10,239 bases of DNA. Source: Pseudomonadota bacterium. GTDB lineage: Bacteria > Pseudomonadota > Gammaproteobacteria > UBA5335. This document shows, in pieces, positions 1 to 10,239 of this stretch (positions are counted from its first letter, which is position 1; every line of letters starts with the position of its first letter). Location: assembly GCA_021783685.1 (NCBI GenBank), contig JAJXTQ010000042.1:1-10239 (forward strand), read 5' to 3'. Below the pieces are notes generated by a model that was given only the letters and a program-made list of their open reading frames with translations, searched no databases and was not told where the DNA came from. The translations under genes and the position numbers were made by a program.

Positions 1-1
1 C

Positions 2-724
2 GAGGACCCGGCGGCTACGGCAGCGCGCCTCGATGCGCGCGACACCGAGGACAAATTGCTGGAGGAGGGCGACGGTCTTGCGCGCCGCATCGCGCGCATG
101 GGCGCCGTGAACCTCGCGGCGGTCGAGGATCACGCCGAGCTTGCCGGCCGCATCGCGGGACTCGAGGCCCAGCACGCCGATCTCACCGAAGCCCTGGAGA
201 CCCTGGAGGCCGCCATGCGGCGCATGGATCATGAAACCCGCGCGCTCTTCGCCCAGACCTTCGAGCGCCTGAATGCGGAGTTCCAGACCACCTTCCCGAA
301 GCTGTTCGGCGGCGGCGAGGCGCGGCTGGAGCTGGAGGGCGACGGGAATCTCCTGCCCGGCATCCGCGTCGTCGCGCGCCCGCCGGGCAAGCGCAACAGC
401 TCCATCCATCTGCTCTCGGGCGGCGAGAAGGCGCTGACCGCGGTGGCGCTGGTGTTCGCCATCTTCGCGCTCAATCCGGCGCCGTTCTGCATGCTCGACG
501 AGGTCGATGCGCCGCTGGACGAAGCCAATGTGGGGCGTTTCTGCGATCTGGTGCGCGAGATGGCGGAACGGGTACAGTGCATTTTTGTCACTCACAACAA
601 GACCACCATGACGGCGGCCGAGCACCTGATCGGAATCACCATGCAGGAGCCGGGCGTGTCCCGCATGGTGGCGGTCGATCTGGAGCGCGCCAGTGCGCTG
701 GTGGCGTCCACCGCCCACGTGTAG
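2..724 (+). CDS. smc: Chromosome segregation protein SMC, C-terminal part (5' end outside window)
   Basis: Last 240 residues of the SMC ATPase, which with ScpA and ScpB organises and condenses the newly replicated chromosome. The reading frame is open from base 2, so the gene starts upstream; an SMC is usually about 1,150-1,200 residues. The visible part starts with the end of the coiled coil (charged, Leu/Ala-rich heptads to about base 290), followed by the C-terminal half of the ABC-type head. The head carries the signature motif LSGGEK (bases 413-430), the Walker B and D-loop segment FCMLDEVDAPLD (about 484-519) and the switch segment FVTHNK (about 583-600). These motifs decide the assignment, and the LSGGEK-to-Walker-B spacing suits SMC better than RecN or SbcC. 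An SMC rather than MukB argues against an enteric host. zipA follows after 18 bases, as in many gammaproteobacteria. Confidence 0.95.
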   Translation, partial: EDPAATAARLDARDTEDKLLEEGDGLARRIARMGAVNLAAVEDHAELAGRIAGLEAQHADLTEALETLEAAMRRMDHETRALFAQTFERLNAEFQTTFPKLFGGGEARLELEGDGNLLPGIRVVARPPGKRNSSIHLLSGGEKALTAVALVFAIFALNPAPFCMLDEVDAPLDEANVGRFCDLVREMAERVQCIFVTHNKTTMTAAEHLIGITMQEPGVSRMVAVDLERASALVASTAHV

Positions 725-742
725 CCAAGCAGCAGGTAAGCC

Positions 743-3519
<2,777 letters not shown>

Positions 3520-3520
3520 G

Positions 3521-3583
3521 CGGGTGTCTACCGAGTCAGGTGGTCAGCCGGCGCATTGCACCCGGACATGAGCGACACCCGGA
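3521..3583. repeat. Inverted and direct 8-bp repeats downstream of ligA
   Basis: Directly after the ligA stop, CGGGTGTC (3521-3528) is matched by its exact reverse complement GACACCCG (3574-3581), with a 45-base loop. The right arm overlaps the second copy of an exact 8-bp direct repeat, CACCCGGA (3559-3566 and 3576-3583), so the left arm could also pair with the first copy over six bases. A transcript could form two alternative stems. No run of T follows on either strand, so it is not a canonical Rho-independent terminator. It may be a transcript-end structure; function unknown. Confidence 0.45.
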
Positions 3584-3596
3584 ATCGCTCGCTCCA

Positions 3597-3634
3597 CGTC
3601 GACCGACGCCGCCCGTGCGTGGTCGACGATCGTC
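3597..3634. repeat. GC-rich hairpin in the convergent intergenic gap; possible bidirectional transcript-end structure
   Basis: CGTCGACC (3597-3604) and GGTCGACG (3621-3628) form an exact 8-bp stem around a 16-base loop; inside it ACG/CGT can add three pairs past a one-base bulge. The 10-bp palindrome GACGATCGTC (3625-3634) overlaps the right arm. The GTCGAC core is itself palindromic, which makes such a match easier to get by chance. The hairpin sits between two convergent genes, where a terminator is expected, but there is no T-tract on either strand. Confidence 0.35.
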
Positions 3635-3665
3635 AGGCATGCGGCGGGACGTCGGGCGATCAGGT

Positions 3666-4877
3666 TCATGGATGGTTGGTGATGAAGTCCAGGATGTGTT
3701 GAGCGGCTGCCTTGTGCCCGCCGCCTTTTTGCAACACTTCGCTGTAGGCTTTGGCGTTTTTCTTGTAGCGTTCATCGCTGAGCACACGGTATACCGTCTG
3801 CCGGATCGACTGCGGCGTCAATTCTTTTGGCATGGGTTGGGCCACGCCAATCTTTTTCAGGCGCCGCATGTTGAAGCCCTGTTCGATCTGTTGTGGGACC
3901 ACGACGACGGGAACACCGAAATAGAGCGCCTCGTTCAGGCTGTTCATGCCCCCATGGGTGATGAAAACATCAGTGCGCTTGAGGACTTCCAGTTGCGGGA
4001 CAAACTTTTCCACAAGGAAACTGCCAGGAATTTCACCTAGTTCTTGCGCATCGATATTGTAACCAATCGACATGATGACGCCGACGGGCTCGTTGGCCAA
4101 CGCCTTTATGACGGTGCGATAGAAATCGGCATTGTGGTTGTGTACCGTTCCCATGGAGACATAAATCAATGGGCGGTTTCGGAAACGCTCGAAATCCAGA
4201 TTCCCTGCATCCCGGCCTTCGGGAATCGAAGCACCCACATAATGGAAATTGCCTTTCAGTCGATTCGCAAACGGCTGGAACTCGCGGGTGTTGAAGACGA
4301 TGTTGAGTTCACCAAGGCAGGCAAAAAAATCAAAGATATGATAGAGGATGCCACGAAACTCGACGCCGATCTTTGCCATGAGTTCGATGCCTTGGCGACG
4401 TGCCCAGGTTATCAATGGAACGCCGCGGATCAGGACGCCGGCAACATGCAGCGACAGCGGTACATCGCTCAGCATGACCCAGGGCGAACTGACCAGAGTC
4501 GTGATGCAGGCGACAGTTGGCTTGTGCAATGCCTCTCCGATGTATTTCCCCCAGACACAACAGGAGTCGTAAATGAGGTAGTCGGGGTCATCCTGGCGGG
4601 TGCGTTCGAGCAAGGGCTCGATGCACTTGAGCGCCATGTCGATTTCAACCAATGCAAAGTCAAGGATATTCGTCGCCGTACTGGCGCTGTGAGTGTACTG
4701 GAACCACTCATCATAAGTGCGAAATTCGACGCCCAGACTGGTGAATTTGGCGCGTGAATCTTCGCCGGCATAGTAAATCACCTGCTCGCCTCGAGCGATC
4801 AATTCCCGGACCAGGCCCACTGTAGGATTGATGTGTCCGGACGCGCCTGGAAGATTGAAAAATACGCATCGCCCCAT
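3666..4877 (-). CDS. GT1-family (MGT-like) glycosyltransferase, probably acquired by transfer
   Basis: This is a 403-residue GT-B fold glycosyltransferase resembling the macrolide/YjiC-type enzymes, which move a sugar from a nucleotide-sugar (often UDP-glucose) to a small acceptor. GHINPT (residues 14-19) carries the likely catalytic His15; LIYD (101-104) holds an Asp that may pair with it. LIYVSMGT (237-244) is the phosphate-binding loop. The C-terminal donor site is FVPQLEVL (292-299), then THGGMNSLNEAL (307-318) and VPQQIEQ (327-333). No signal peptide or clear membrane segment is seen, so it is probably cytoplasmic. AAGGGA lies nine bases before the ATG. Composition is unlike the neighbours (27 G/C of 60 at 4021-4080; 50 of 60 at 7501-7560), suggesting transfer. 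No acceptor, transporter or biosynthetic gene lies beside it. Family is secure; substrate unknown. Confidence 0.85.
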   Translation of the reverse strand: MGRCVFFNLPGASGHINPTVGLVRELIARGEQVIYYAGEDSRAKFTSLGVEFRTYDEWFQYTHSASTATNILDFALVEIDMALKCIEPLLERTRQDDPDYLIYDSCCVWGKYIGEALHKPTVACITTLVSSPWVMLSDVPLSLHVAGVLIRGVPLITWARRQGIELMAKIGVEFRGILYHIFDFFACLGELNIVFNTREFQPFANRLKGNFHYVGASIPEGRDAGNLDFERFRNRPLIYVSMGTVHNHNADFYRTVIKALANEPVGVIMSIGYNIDAQELGEIPGSFLVEKFVPQLEVLKRTDVFITHGGMNSLNEALYFGVPVVVVPQQIEQGFNMRRLKKIGVAQPMPKELTPQSIRQTVYRVLSDERYKKNAKAYSEVLQKGGGHKAAAQHILDFITNHP

Positions 4878-5091
4878 GATTCAAAATCCCTTGATCGATA
4901 TGACATTCCATTGAATTATCAAGGCGTTTGTTTTTGGTTATCGCACGGATTGACGCGTCGATAGAACATCCGCGTTCAAACAGTAGTGCAAGAAATGTCA
5001 TTTTGCTCATGTCGTCAGTTGGCGACGAGTTGTTCAAAAACATCTCTCGACATTCAGGAGGACAAGCCGTCCAACGATTGATACGGAGGAT
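4878..5091. other. AT-richer intergenic region upstream of the glycosyltransferase, no gene supported
   Basis: This 214-base gap between the DUF2058 stop and the glycosyltransferase start has low GC (25 of 60 bases at 4981-5040), like the glycosyltransferase and unlike the flanking core genes. It probably arrived with that gene and should hold its promoter, though I see no convincing -35/-10 pair. Open frames cross it on both strands but match nothing I recognise. After the DUF2058 stop, only a weak four-pair stem (GGAC/GTCC, 5060-5072) is seen and no T-run follows it closely, so no clear terminator for the long - strand operon is visible. Confidence 0.6.
4887..4924 (-). promoter_or_regulatory. 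Inverted repeat that would hide the glycosyltransferase ribosome binding site
   Basis: Read on the - strand, CCTTGAT (4924-4918) and ATCAAGG (4895-4889) are exact reverse complements separated by 22 bases. The second arm contains the AAGG of the ribosome binding site AAGGGA (4892-4887), nine bases before the ATG. If transcribed, the stem would mask the site. Alternatively, the two 7-bp half-sites, 29 bp apart centre to centre (about three helical turns), could be an operator. This is inferred from the sequence only. Confidence 0.4.
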
Positions 5092-5622
5092 TCACCACAT
5101 CAGATCGTCGGGCACCGCGAAGTCGGCATAGGGATCCTCCGCCGCCGGAGCATCGGTGGCGGGGGTTTGGGTCTCGCGCGGGACGAGACGGCTGGCGTCG
5201 CGCTGGGCGATCTTCTCGGCCGCCGCCGGCGGAATCACCTCGAAGCGCTCCCCAACGCGCACCAGCACCAGCCGGCCATCGATGAGCTGCGCGCGCTGGC
5301 CGGCTTCGACATAGATCTTGCAGATCTTGCCCCGATCGACGAACTGGTAGGGCGTATCCCCCTTGGCGCGATCGAGCTTGTGGGTCTGGATGATCTGGCG
5401 GATCTCGGCTGCCTGTGCCTTGCGTTCCTGCGCCGCCTGGCGCTCCAGATTGCGGGCGCGATCCTGCGCGGCCTTTTCCTCCTGCGCGCGCCGGGCCTGT
5501 TCGGCGGCCTGATCGGGCGCGCCCTGACGCTTTTCGCGGCGTTTTTCCTTGGCCGCTTTCTGCAGCTGATCGGGCTTGGCCAGCCCGGCTTTCAGCAGTT
5601 GTTCCTGCAACAGATTGGCCAT
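5092..5622 (-). CDS. DUF2058 family protein (YaiL-like)
   Basis: A 176-residue, highly charged cytoplasmic protein of the DUF2058 family (E. coli YaiL is about 179 residues). The molecular function is not established; family members are sometimes labelled nucleoprotein or polynucleotide-associated. The N-terminus reads MANLLQEQLLKAGL, as is typical. Residues 20-75 form a long Lys/Arg/Glu/Ala/Gln-rich helix, probably a coiled coil. Residues 75-140 are the conserved globular part, with YQFVD and GKICKIYV. After an acidic linker the protein ends in the hallmark PDDLMW. The frame is open further upstream, but GAGGA eight bases before the ATG at 5622 and the family N-terminus fix this start. It lies 25 bases after ubiB and is probably the last gene of that operon. 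A link to ubiquinone synthesis is only suggested by position. Confidence 0.88.
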   Translation of the reverse strand: MANLLQEQLLKAGLAKPDQLQKAAKEKRREKRQGAPDQAAEQARRAQEEKAAQDRARNLERQAAQERKAQAAEIRQIIQTHKLDRAKGDTPYQFVDRGKICKIYVEAGQRAQLIDGRLVLVRVGERFEVIPPAAAEKIAQRDASRLVPRETQTPATDAPAAEDPYADFAVPDDLMW

Positions 5623-5647
5623 GGTCTCGTTCCTCGTGGCGTAAGGC

Positions 5648-7297
5648 TCAGGTGCGCCGGGCGCGCAGCAGGCTGAACAGGCCCCCCGTTGCGGCGAGCC
5701 CCGCGACCAGGAGCGCCGGCGGAGCGGCAAACGGATGGGCCGCGGCGACGCCGCCCAGAAAGCCGGCAATCAGCAGCAGGCTGCCACCGAAAGCCAACCA
5801 TGCGCCATGGCGCCGCACCGGCAGGCGTTGCTCCAGTTGCGCGAGTTGCAGCGTCAATGCCTGCTGGCGGGCCGGCAGTTCCGTGACCGCCTGCAGGGCA
5901 TGGTCGAGCGTGAGCGGCAACAGCGGCAGGCGCTGGGCGAGATCGGGCAGGCGTTCCTTGAATTCGCGGTAGATGCCGCGCGGCCCGAGCTGCTCGCGCA
6001 TCCAACGCTCCATGAAGGGCTTGGCGGTGGTCCACAGGTCGAGGTCGGGATAGAGCTGGCGGCCCAGGCCCTCGATCTGGACCAGGGTCTTCTGCAGCAG
6101 CACGAGTTGGGGCTGCACCTGCATGTCGAAACGCTGGGCGATCTCGAACAGGCGCAGCAGCAGCTGATCGAGATGGATGTCCTTGAAGGGGCGGAACAGG
6201 ATGGGTTCGCACAGGGTGCGGATCACCGATTCCAGATCCTCCACGCGCGTGTCCGGCCGTACCCAGCCGGAGGCGACGTGCAATTCGGCGACGCGCCGGT
6301 AGTCGCCATTGAAAAAGGCATAGATGTTGTGGGCGATGTAGCGCTGGTCGTCGCGGCCCAGGCTGCCGACGATGCCGAAGTCGACGGCCAGATAACCCGG
6401 CCGGGCGGGATCGCGGGTGTCCACGAAGATGTTGCCGGCGTGCATGTCGGCGTGGAAAAAATTGTGGCGGAACACCTGGGTGAAAAAGATTTCCACACCG
6501 CGCTCGGCGAGGAAACGGAAGTTGACGCCACGGGCCTTCAGCGCGGCGATGTCGCTGATCGGGATGCCGTGGATGCGTTCCATGACGAGCACATGGCGGT
6601 GCGTAAACTCCCAGTGCACCATCGGCACGTAGAGGATCGGCCGGTCCTCGAAGTTGCGCCGGGTCTGCGCCGCGTTGGCCCCTTCGCGCACCAAGTCCAG
6701 TTCGTCGAGGATGGTCTTTTCGTAATCGGCGATCACCTCGCGCGCGCGCAGCCGGCGCCCGTTGGGCACGAAGCGCTCGATGAACCGGGCGATCAGATAC
6801 ATGACGCGCAGATCGTCGTGGATGCGCTCGTCCACGCCGGGCCGCAGCAGCTTCACCACCACCTCGCGGCCGTCTTTCAGTTGCGCGGCATGGACCTGGG
6901 CGATGGACGCGGCGGCGAGCGGGGTCTCTGAAAACGCGTCAAACACCCGCTCGACCGGCGCGCCGTAGGTTTCCTCCAGGATGCGCCGGGCGATGGCGCC
7001 GGGGAAGGGCGGGACGCGATCCTGCAACCGGGCCAGTTCGTCGGCCACCTCGAGCGGCAGCAGGTCGCGCCGTGTCGCCAGCGCCTGACCCATCTTGATG
7101 GCGACGGGCCCCAGTTCCTCCAGCGCCAGGCGCAGGCGCAGGCCGAAACTGCGTTCCTCGGCGCGCCAGTGCCAGGGCAGGGCGTAGCGCGCCCAGCGCC
7201 AGTTGCGCATCAGCGCGAGATGGAACAGCGGTTCGTCGAGGCGGTAGCGCAGCACGACCCGGGTCGCTTGCAGGATGCGCAGTGTGGCTCGGAGCAT
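5648..7297 (-). CDS. ubiB: Ubiquinone biosynthesis protein UbiB (atypical kinase-like ATPase)
   Basis: UbiB is an ABC1/ADCK (protein-kinase-like) ATPase needed for aerobic ubiquinone synthesis. It is thought to help lipid intermediates leave the membrane for the soluble Ubi complex. The 549-residue length matches E. coli UbiB (546). Visible are KMGQ at 68-71 (the family KxGQ motif), the Ala-rich loop LAAASIAQVH at 127-136, ATP-binding Lys149 in VVVKLLRPG, the catalytic loop HADMHAGNI at 282-290, and the metal-binding DFG at 306-308. Two C-terminal membrane segments (about 498-519 and 524-543) anchor it to the inner membrane. The catalytic loop has Ala where I recall Pro in E. coli. The frame stays open upstream, but the ATG at 7297, with AAGG before it, gives the family N-terminus and avoids overlap with ubiJ, which ends 16 bases upstream. 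Confidence 0.97.
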   Translation of the reverse strand: MLRATLRILQATRVVLRYRLDEPLFHLALMRNWRWARYALPWHWRAEERSFGLRLRLALEELGPVAIKMGQALATRRDLLPLEVADELARLQDRVPPFPGAIARRILEETYGAPVERVFDAFSETPLAAASIAQVHAAQLKDGREVVVKLLRPGVDERIHDDLRVMYLIARFIERFVPNGRRLRAREVIADYEKTILDELDLVREGANAAQTRRNFEDRPILYVPMVHWEFTHRHVLVMERIHGIPISDIAALKARGVNFRFLAERGVEIFFTQVFRHNFFHADMHAGNIFVDTRDPARPGYLAVDFGIVGSLGRDDQRYIAHNIYAFFNGDYRRVAELHVASGWVRPDTRVEDLESVIRTLCEPILFRPFKDIHLDQLLLRLFEIAQRFDMQVQPQLVLLQKTLVQIEGLGRQLYPDLDLWTTAKPFMERWMREQLGPRGIYREFKERLPDLAQRLPLLPLTLDHALQAVTELPARQQALTLQLAQLEQRLPVRRHGAWLAFGGSLLLIAGFLGGVAAAHPFAAPPALLVAGLAATGGLFSLLRARRT

Positions 7298-7313
7298 GCG
7301 GGGCCTTTGGCGT

Positions 7314-7943
7314 TCAGTCGGGTTGAGCGTGAACGTTAGGGGAAGATTGTTGCAGTCGGGCCACGCGCGCCGCGAGTCGCGCCACGTCGTCCCGCAGCCG
7401 GTCCACCTCGTCGACGAAGGCATCGACCTCGGTGCGATCGGGCAACAGTTCGCTCTCGTAGCGCAGGTATTCGCTGGCATCCATGCCCACGCTGGTCAGG
7501 CTGCGCCGCAGCCAGCCGCCCACCCGGCGCAGGCCGGTGCCCACGCTGTGGGCCAGGGCGTCGCCCAGGGCGCGGCTCAGCAGCGCCTCGAAATCCGGCC
7601 GGGCGAGGGTGAGCAGTTGCTGGAAACCCTCGGCGACCTCGGCCGTGCCACTCAGGCGCACGCCCGGCGGCAGGCGGCCGGCGGACGCGCCGGCGGCAAG
7701 CCGGGTCAGGCCGGCCAGGGTGCCCGAGATTTGCGCATCGCCGGGCTGCTCGGAGGCAACGAGCACCTGGATGCCGGCCGGATGCGCGCGCAGATGGAGC
7801 GTGCGACCCAACTCGCGCAGGTGCAGCGCCAGGATGCGGCCCTGCAACCGGTCCAGCAGCCGGCTCGCCGCCGGACTGCCCCGCAGGTTGTGATTCAGTG
7901 CCTGTTCCAGCAGGGCCAGCGGCAGGGCGTCATTGCTGCGCAT
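7314..7943 (-). CDS. ubiJ: Ubiquinone biosynthesis accessory factor UbiJ (SCP2 domain)
   Basis: UbiJ is a soluble accessory factor of ubiquinone synthesis. Its SCP2 (sterol carrier) fold binds the hydrophobic quinone intermediates and, with UbiK, supports the Ubi enzyme complex. The 209 residues (E. coli UbiJ, 201) show an N-terminal SCP2-like domain at about 10-115, with alternating beta strands such as ILALHLRELGRTLHLRA and a LSGTAEVAEGFQQL helix. A C-terminal amphipathic heptad stretch at about 171-199 (VDEVDRLRDDVARLAARV) is the coiled coil expected to pair with UbiK. The ATG at 7943 follows the ubiE stop after two bases, and AAGG lies eight bases upstream, so translation is probably coupled. 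Sequence identity in this family is low; the call rests on fold-like features together with position between ubiE and ubiB. Confidence 0.9.
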   Translation of the reverse strand: MRSNDALPLALLEQALNHNLRGSPAASRLLDRLQGRILALHLRELGRTLHLRAHPAGIQVLVASEQPGDAQISGTLAGLTRLAAGASAGRLPPGVRLSGTAEVAEGFQQLLTLARPDFEALLSRALGDALAHSVGTGLRRVGGWLRRSLTSVGMDASEYLRYESELLPDRTEVDAFVDEVDRLRDDVARLAARVARLQQSSPNVHAQPD

Positions 7944-7945
7944 GG

Positions 7946-8710
7946 TCAGACCTTGAACCCCCGATGGACCGCGACGATGCCGCCGGCCAGATTGAAATAC
8001 TGGCAATGCGCAAAGCCGGCTTCCACCATCATCGATTTCAGGGTTTCCTGATCCGGATGCATGCGGATGCTCTCGGCGAGATAGCGGTAGCTGTCGGCGT
8101 CGCCGGCCACCAGCCGTCCCAGGCGCGGCAGCACGTTGAAGGAATACCAGTCATAGGCCGGTTTCAGCGGCGCGATGCGGGGCTGCGAGAACTCGAGCAC
8201 CAGGGCCCGGCCGCCGGGGCGCAGCACCCGCGCCATCTCGCGCAGCGCGGCGGGCTTGTCGGTGACGTTGCGCAGGCCAAAGCCGATGGTGATGCAGTCG
8301 ACGCTCGCCTCGGGAAAGGGCAGGGACTCGGCATTGGCCTGCACATACATGAGGTTGCCGGCGTGACCGCCATCCACCTGCCGCGCGCGGCCGTGGCCGA
8401 GCATGGCGGCGTTGATGTCGCTCAGGACGACCCAGCCGTCGCGGCCCACCTGCGGCAGGAAGGCGCCGGCCAGATCCCCGGTGCCGCCGGCCAGATCCAG
8501 CACCCGCTCGCCCGGCCGCACGCCGGCCAGCGCGACGGTGAAACGTTTCCAGATCCGGTGCAGCCCCATCGACATCAGATCGTTCATGAGGTCGTAGCGG
8601 CCGGCCACCGAATCGAATACGCCGCGCACCCGCTGCTGCTTGTCCTCGCGGCGCACGCGCTCGAAGCCGAAATCGGTCTCGTCGGGGGCGGGGGGCTGAT
8701 CCGGGGTCAT
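7946..8710 (-). CDS. ubiE: Ubiquinone/menaquinone C-methyltransferase UbiE
   Basis: UbiE is the S-adenosylmethionine-dependent methyltransferase that adds the ring C-methyl group in ubiquinone synthesis, converting the 2-polyprenyl-6-methoxy-benzoquinol intermediate; in organisms with menaquinone it also methylates demethylmenaquinol. The 254-residue length is normal. SAM-binding motif I is [10 protein letters not shown] (71-80), with acidic Asp98 after strand 2. The UbiE signature GFGLRNVTD is at 143-151, and LVLEFSQP at about 170-177 is the strand typical of the family. The C-terminus reads [15 protein letters not shown], also diagnostic. GAGGA seven bases before the ATG at 8710 fixes the start; an ATG eleven codons upstream (8743) would overlap the DUF971 gene and has weaker support. 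No menaquinone genes are visible here, so the ubiquinone role is the one supported. Confidence 0.97.
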   Translation of the reverse strand: MTPDQPPAPDETDFGFERVRREDKQQRVRGVFDSVAGRYDLMNDLMSMGLHRIWKRFTVALAGVRPGERVLDLAGGTGDLAGAFLPQVGRDGWVVLSDINAAMLGHGRARQVDGGHAGNLMYVQANAESLPFPEASVDCITIGFGLRNVTDKPAALREMARVLRPGGRALVLEFSQPRIAPLKPAYDWYSFNVLPRLGRLVAGDADSYRYLAESIRMHPDQETLKSMMVEAGFAHCQYFNLAGGIVAVHRGFKV

Positions 8711-8720
8711 GGGGCCGTCC

Positions 8721-9095
8721 TCACGGTTCGGATTTGCGGACATAGCCGGCGGCCGCCAGGCGCGCCAGATAGGCGCTCCAGTTGGCATCCCGGGCTTTTC
8801 CCAGGGCATGGAGCTGCGCGAAAGTGTAGATGCCGCTGTCATGCCCGTCGTCGAAGACCAGGCGCACGGCGTAGTGGCCGGTGGGCTCGATGGCGCGGAG
8901 GTTGACCCATTCCTTGCCGACCACCAGCAGGCCGGGCCCCGCTCCATGACCGCGCACCTCCGCCGACGGCGAAAAGACGCGCAGGTATTCACAGGGCAGC
9001 GCGAACACCTCGCCCGAGTCGAAGCGGGCCTCGAGCACCCGCGAGCCGCGATGCAGCGTCAGCTCGGTCAGGCGTGGGGTTTCGGGGGGGCTCAC
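8721..9095 (-). CDS. DUF971 (GBBH-like N-terminal domain) protein
   Basis: A 124-residue single-domain protein of the DUF971 family, related to the N-terminal domain of gamma-butyrobetaine and trimethyllysine hydroxylases; the function of short bacterial members is not established. Family hallmarks are [11 protein letters not shown] (18-28), [19 protein letters not shown] (33-51), [19 protein letters not shown] (60-78) and [12 protein letters not shown] (81-92). Only one cysteine (Cys35) is present, so the Cys-rich zinc site of the eukaryotic hydroxylase domain is absent. I chose the GTG at 9095: it begins ten residues before the first conserved strand and lies seven bases after the hslU stop, favouring coupled translation. 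No strong ribosome binding site is seen there; an ATG at 9143 would overlap hslU by 41 bases. ubiE starts ten bases downstream. DUF971 beside hslU also occurs in Pseudomonas. Confidence 0.9.
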   Translation of the reverse strand: MSPPETPRLTELTLHRGSRVLEARFDSGEVFALPCEYLRVFSPSAEVRGHGAGPGLLVVGKEWVNLRAIEPTGHYAVRLVFDDGHDSGIYTFAQLHALGKARDANWSAYLARLAAAGYVRKSEP

Positions 9096-9102
9096 GGCGC
9101 GC

Positions 9103-10239
<1,137 letters not shown>

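Noticed and set aside
4895..4922. Promoter-like TTGATA - 16 bp - TATCGA on the - strand before the glycosyltransferase
   Set aside because: The -10 match is poor, and the implied transcript start (about 4888) would fall within the ribosome binding site, so it is unlikely to be the working promoter.
4711..5043. 110-codon - strand open frame running from the AT-rich gap into the glycosyltransferase start
   Set aside because: It overlaps the first part of a well-supported gene in another frame and its product resembles nothing known. The part in the gap is too short to judge.
3537..5080. Possible flanking repeats of the insertion: CAGGTGGTCAGCCG near 3537 and CAGGAGGACAAGCCG near 5055
   Set aside because: The match needs substitutions and an indel and does not sit exactly at the composition borders; likely chance.
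4928..5131. 67-codon + strand frame in the gap upstream of the glycosyltransferase
   Set aside because: No recognisable domain, it runs into the end of the DUF2058 gene on the opposite strand, and it has no clear ribosome binding site.
5735..6931. 398-codon + strand open frame opposite ubiB, and similar ones at 2727-4040 and 7275-8051
   Set aside because: They mirror the codon bias of strongly supported - strand genes (or of ligA), have no family motifs, and would force long overlaps.
7314..7943. Possible small RNA inside ubiJ, as reported for EsrE in E. coli
   Set aside because: No internal promoter or terminator could be made out here; position alone is not enough.
9084..9090. Run of seven G (seven C in the DUF971 coding strand) right after the GTG start, as a possible phase-variation tract
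   Set aside because: Seven bases is short for slippage-driven switching, and the codons simply encode the end of Ser and two Pro in GC-rich DNA.

Overview
The window is a conserved chromosomal segment from a GC-rich gammaproteobacterium that makes ubiquinone. Three things point to that group. An smc-zipA-ligA run is present, and ZipA is a gammaproteobacterial division protein. The ubiE-ubiJ-ubiB cluster has the arrangement known from Escherichia coli and Pseudomonas. The organism uses SMC rather than the MukBEF of enteric bacteria. I cannot name a genus from sequence alone; a non-enteric lineage is the reasonable inference.

Left third (1-3519), + strand: the C-terminal end of smc (chromosome condensation), zipA (anchors the FtsZ ring to the inner membrane) and ligA (NAD-dependent DNA ligase). 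They are tightly packed, and the zipA stop and ligA start share one base. They look like one transcription unit for chromosome maintenance and division.

Right half (10239 down to 5092), - strand: hslU (ATPase of the HslVU protease, 5' end outside the window), a short DUF971 protein, ubiE, ubiJ, ubiB and a DUF2058 (YaiL-like) protein. Gaps are only 2 to 25 bases, so this also looks like one operon. UbiE, UbiJ and UbiB all serve ubiquinone synthesis: a C-methyltransferase, a lipid-binding accessory factor and an atypical kinase-like ATPase.

The odd piece lies between these convergent blocks. It is a single - strand glycosyltransferase gene (3666-4877) of the GT1/MGT type plus its 5' region (to about 5091). 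Both are clearly poorer in GC than everything around them. This looks like a horizontally acquired single-gene insertion in a conserved junction, with no transposase, integrase or direct-repeat border visible. A 7-bp inverted repeat just upstream of it would fold the ribosome binding site into a stem. The GC-rich 146-bp gap between ligA and the glycosyltransferase holds several inverted and direct repeats but no classic U-tract terminator.

Most of the window is ordinary core genome. The glycosyltransferase insertion is the only part I would call accessory, and I see no convincing new multi-gene system. No tRNA, rRNA, CRISPR array or insertion sequence was seen.
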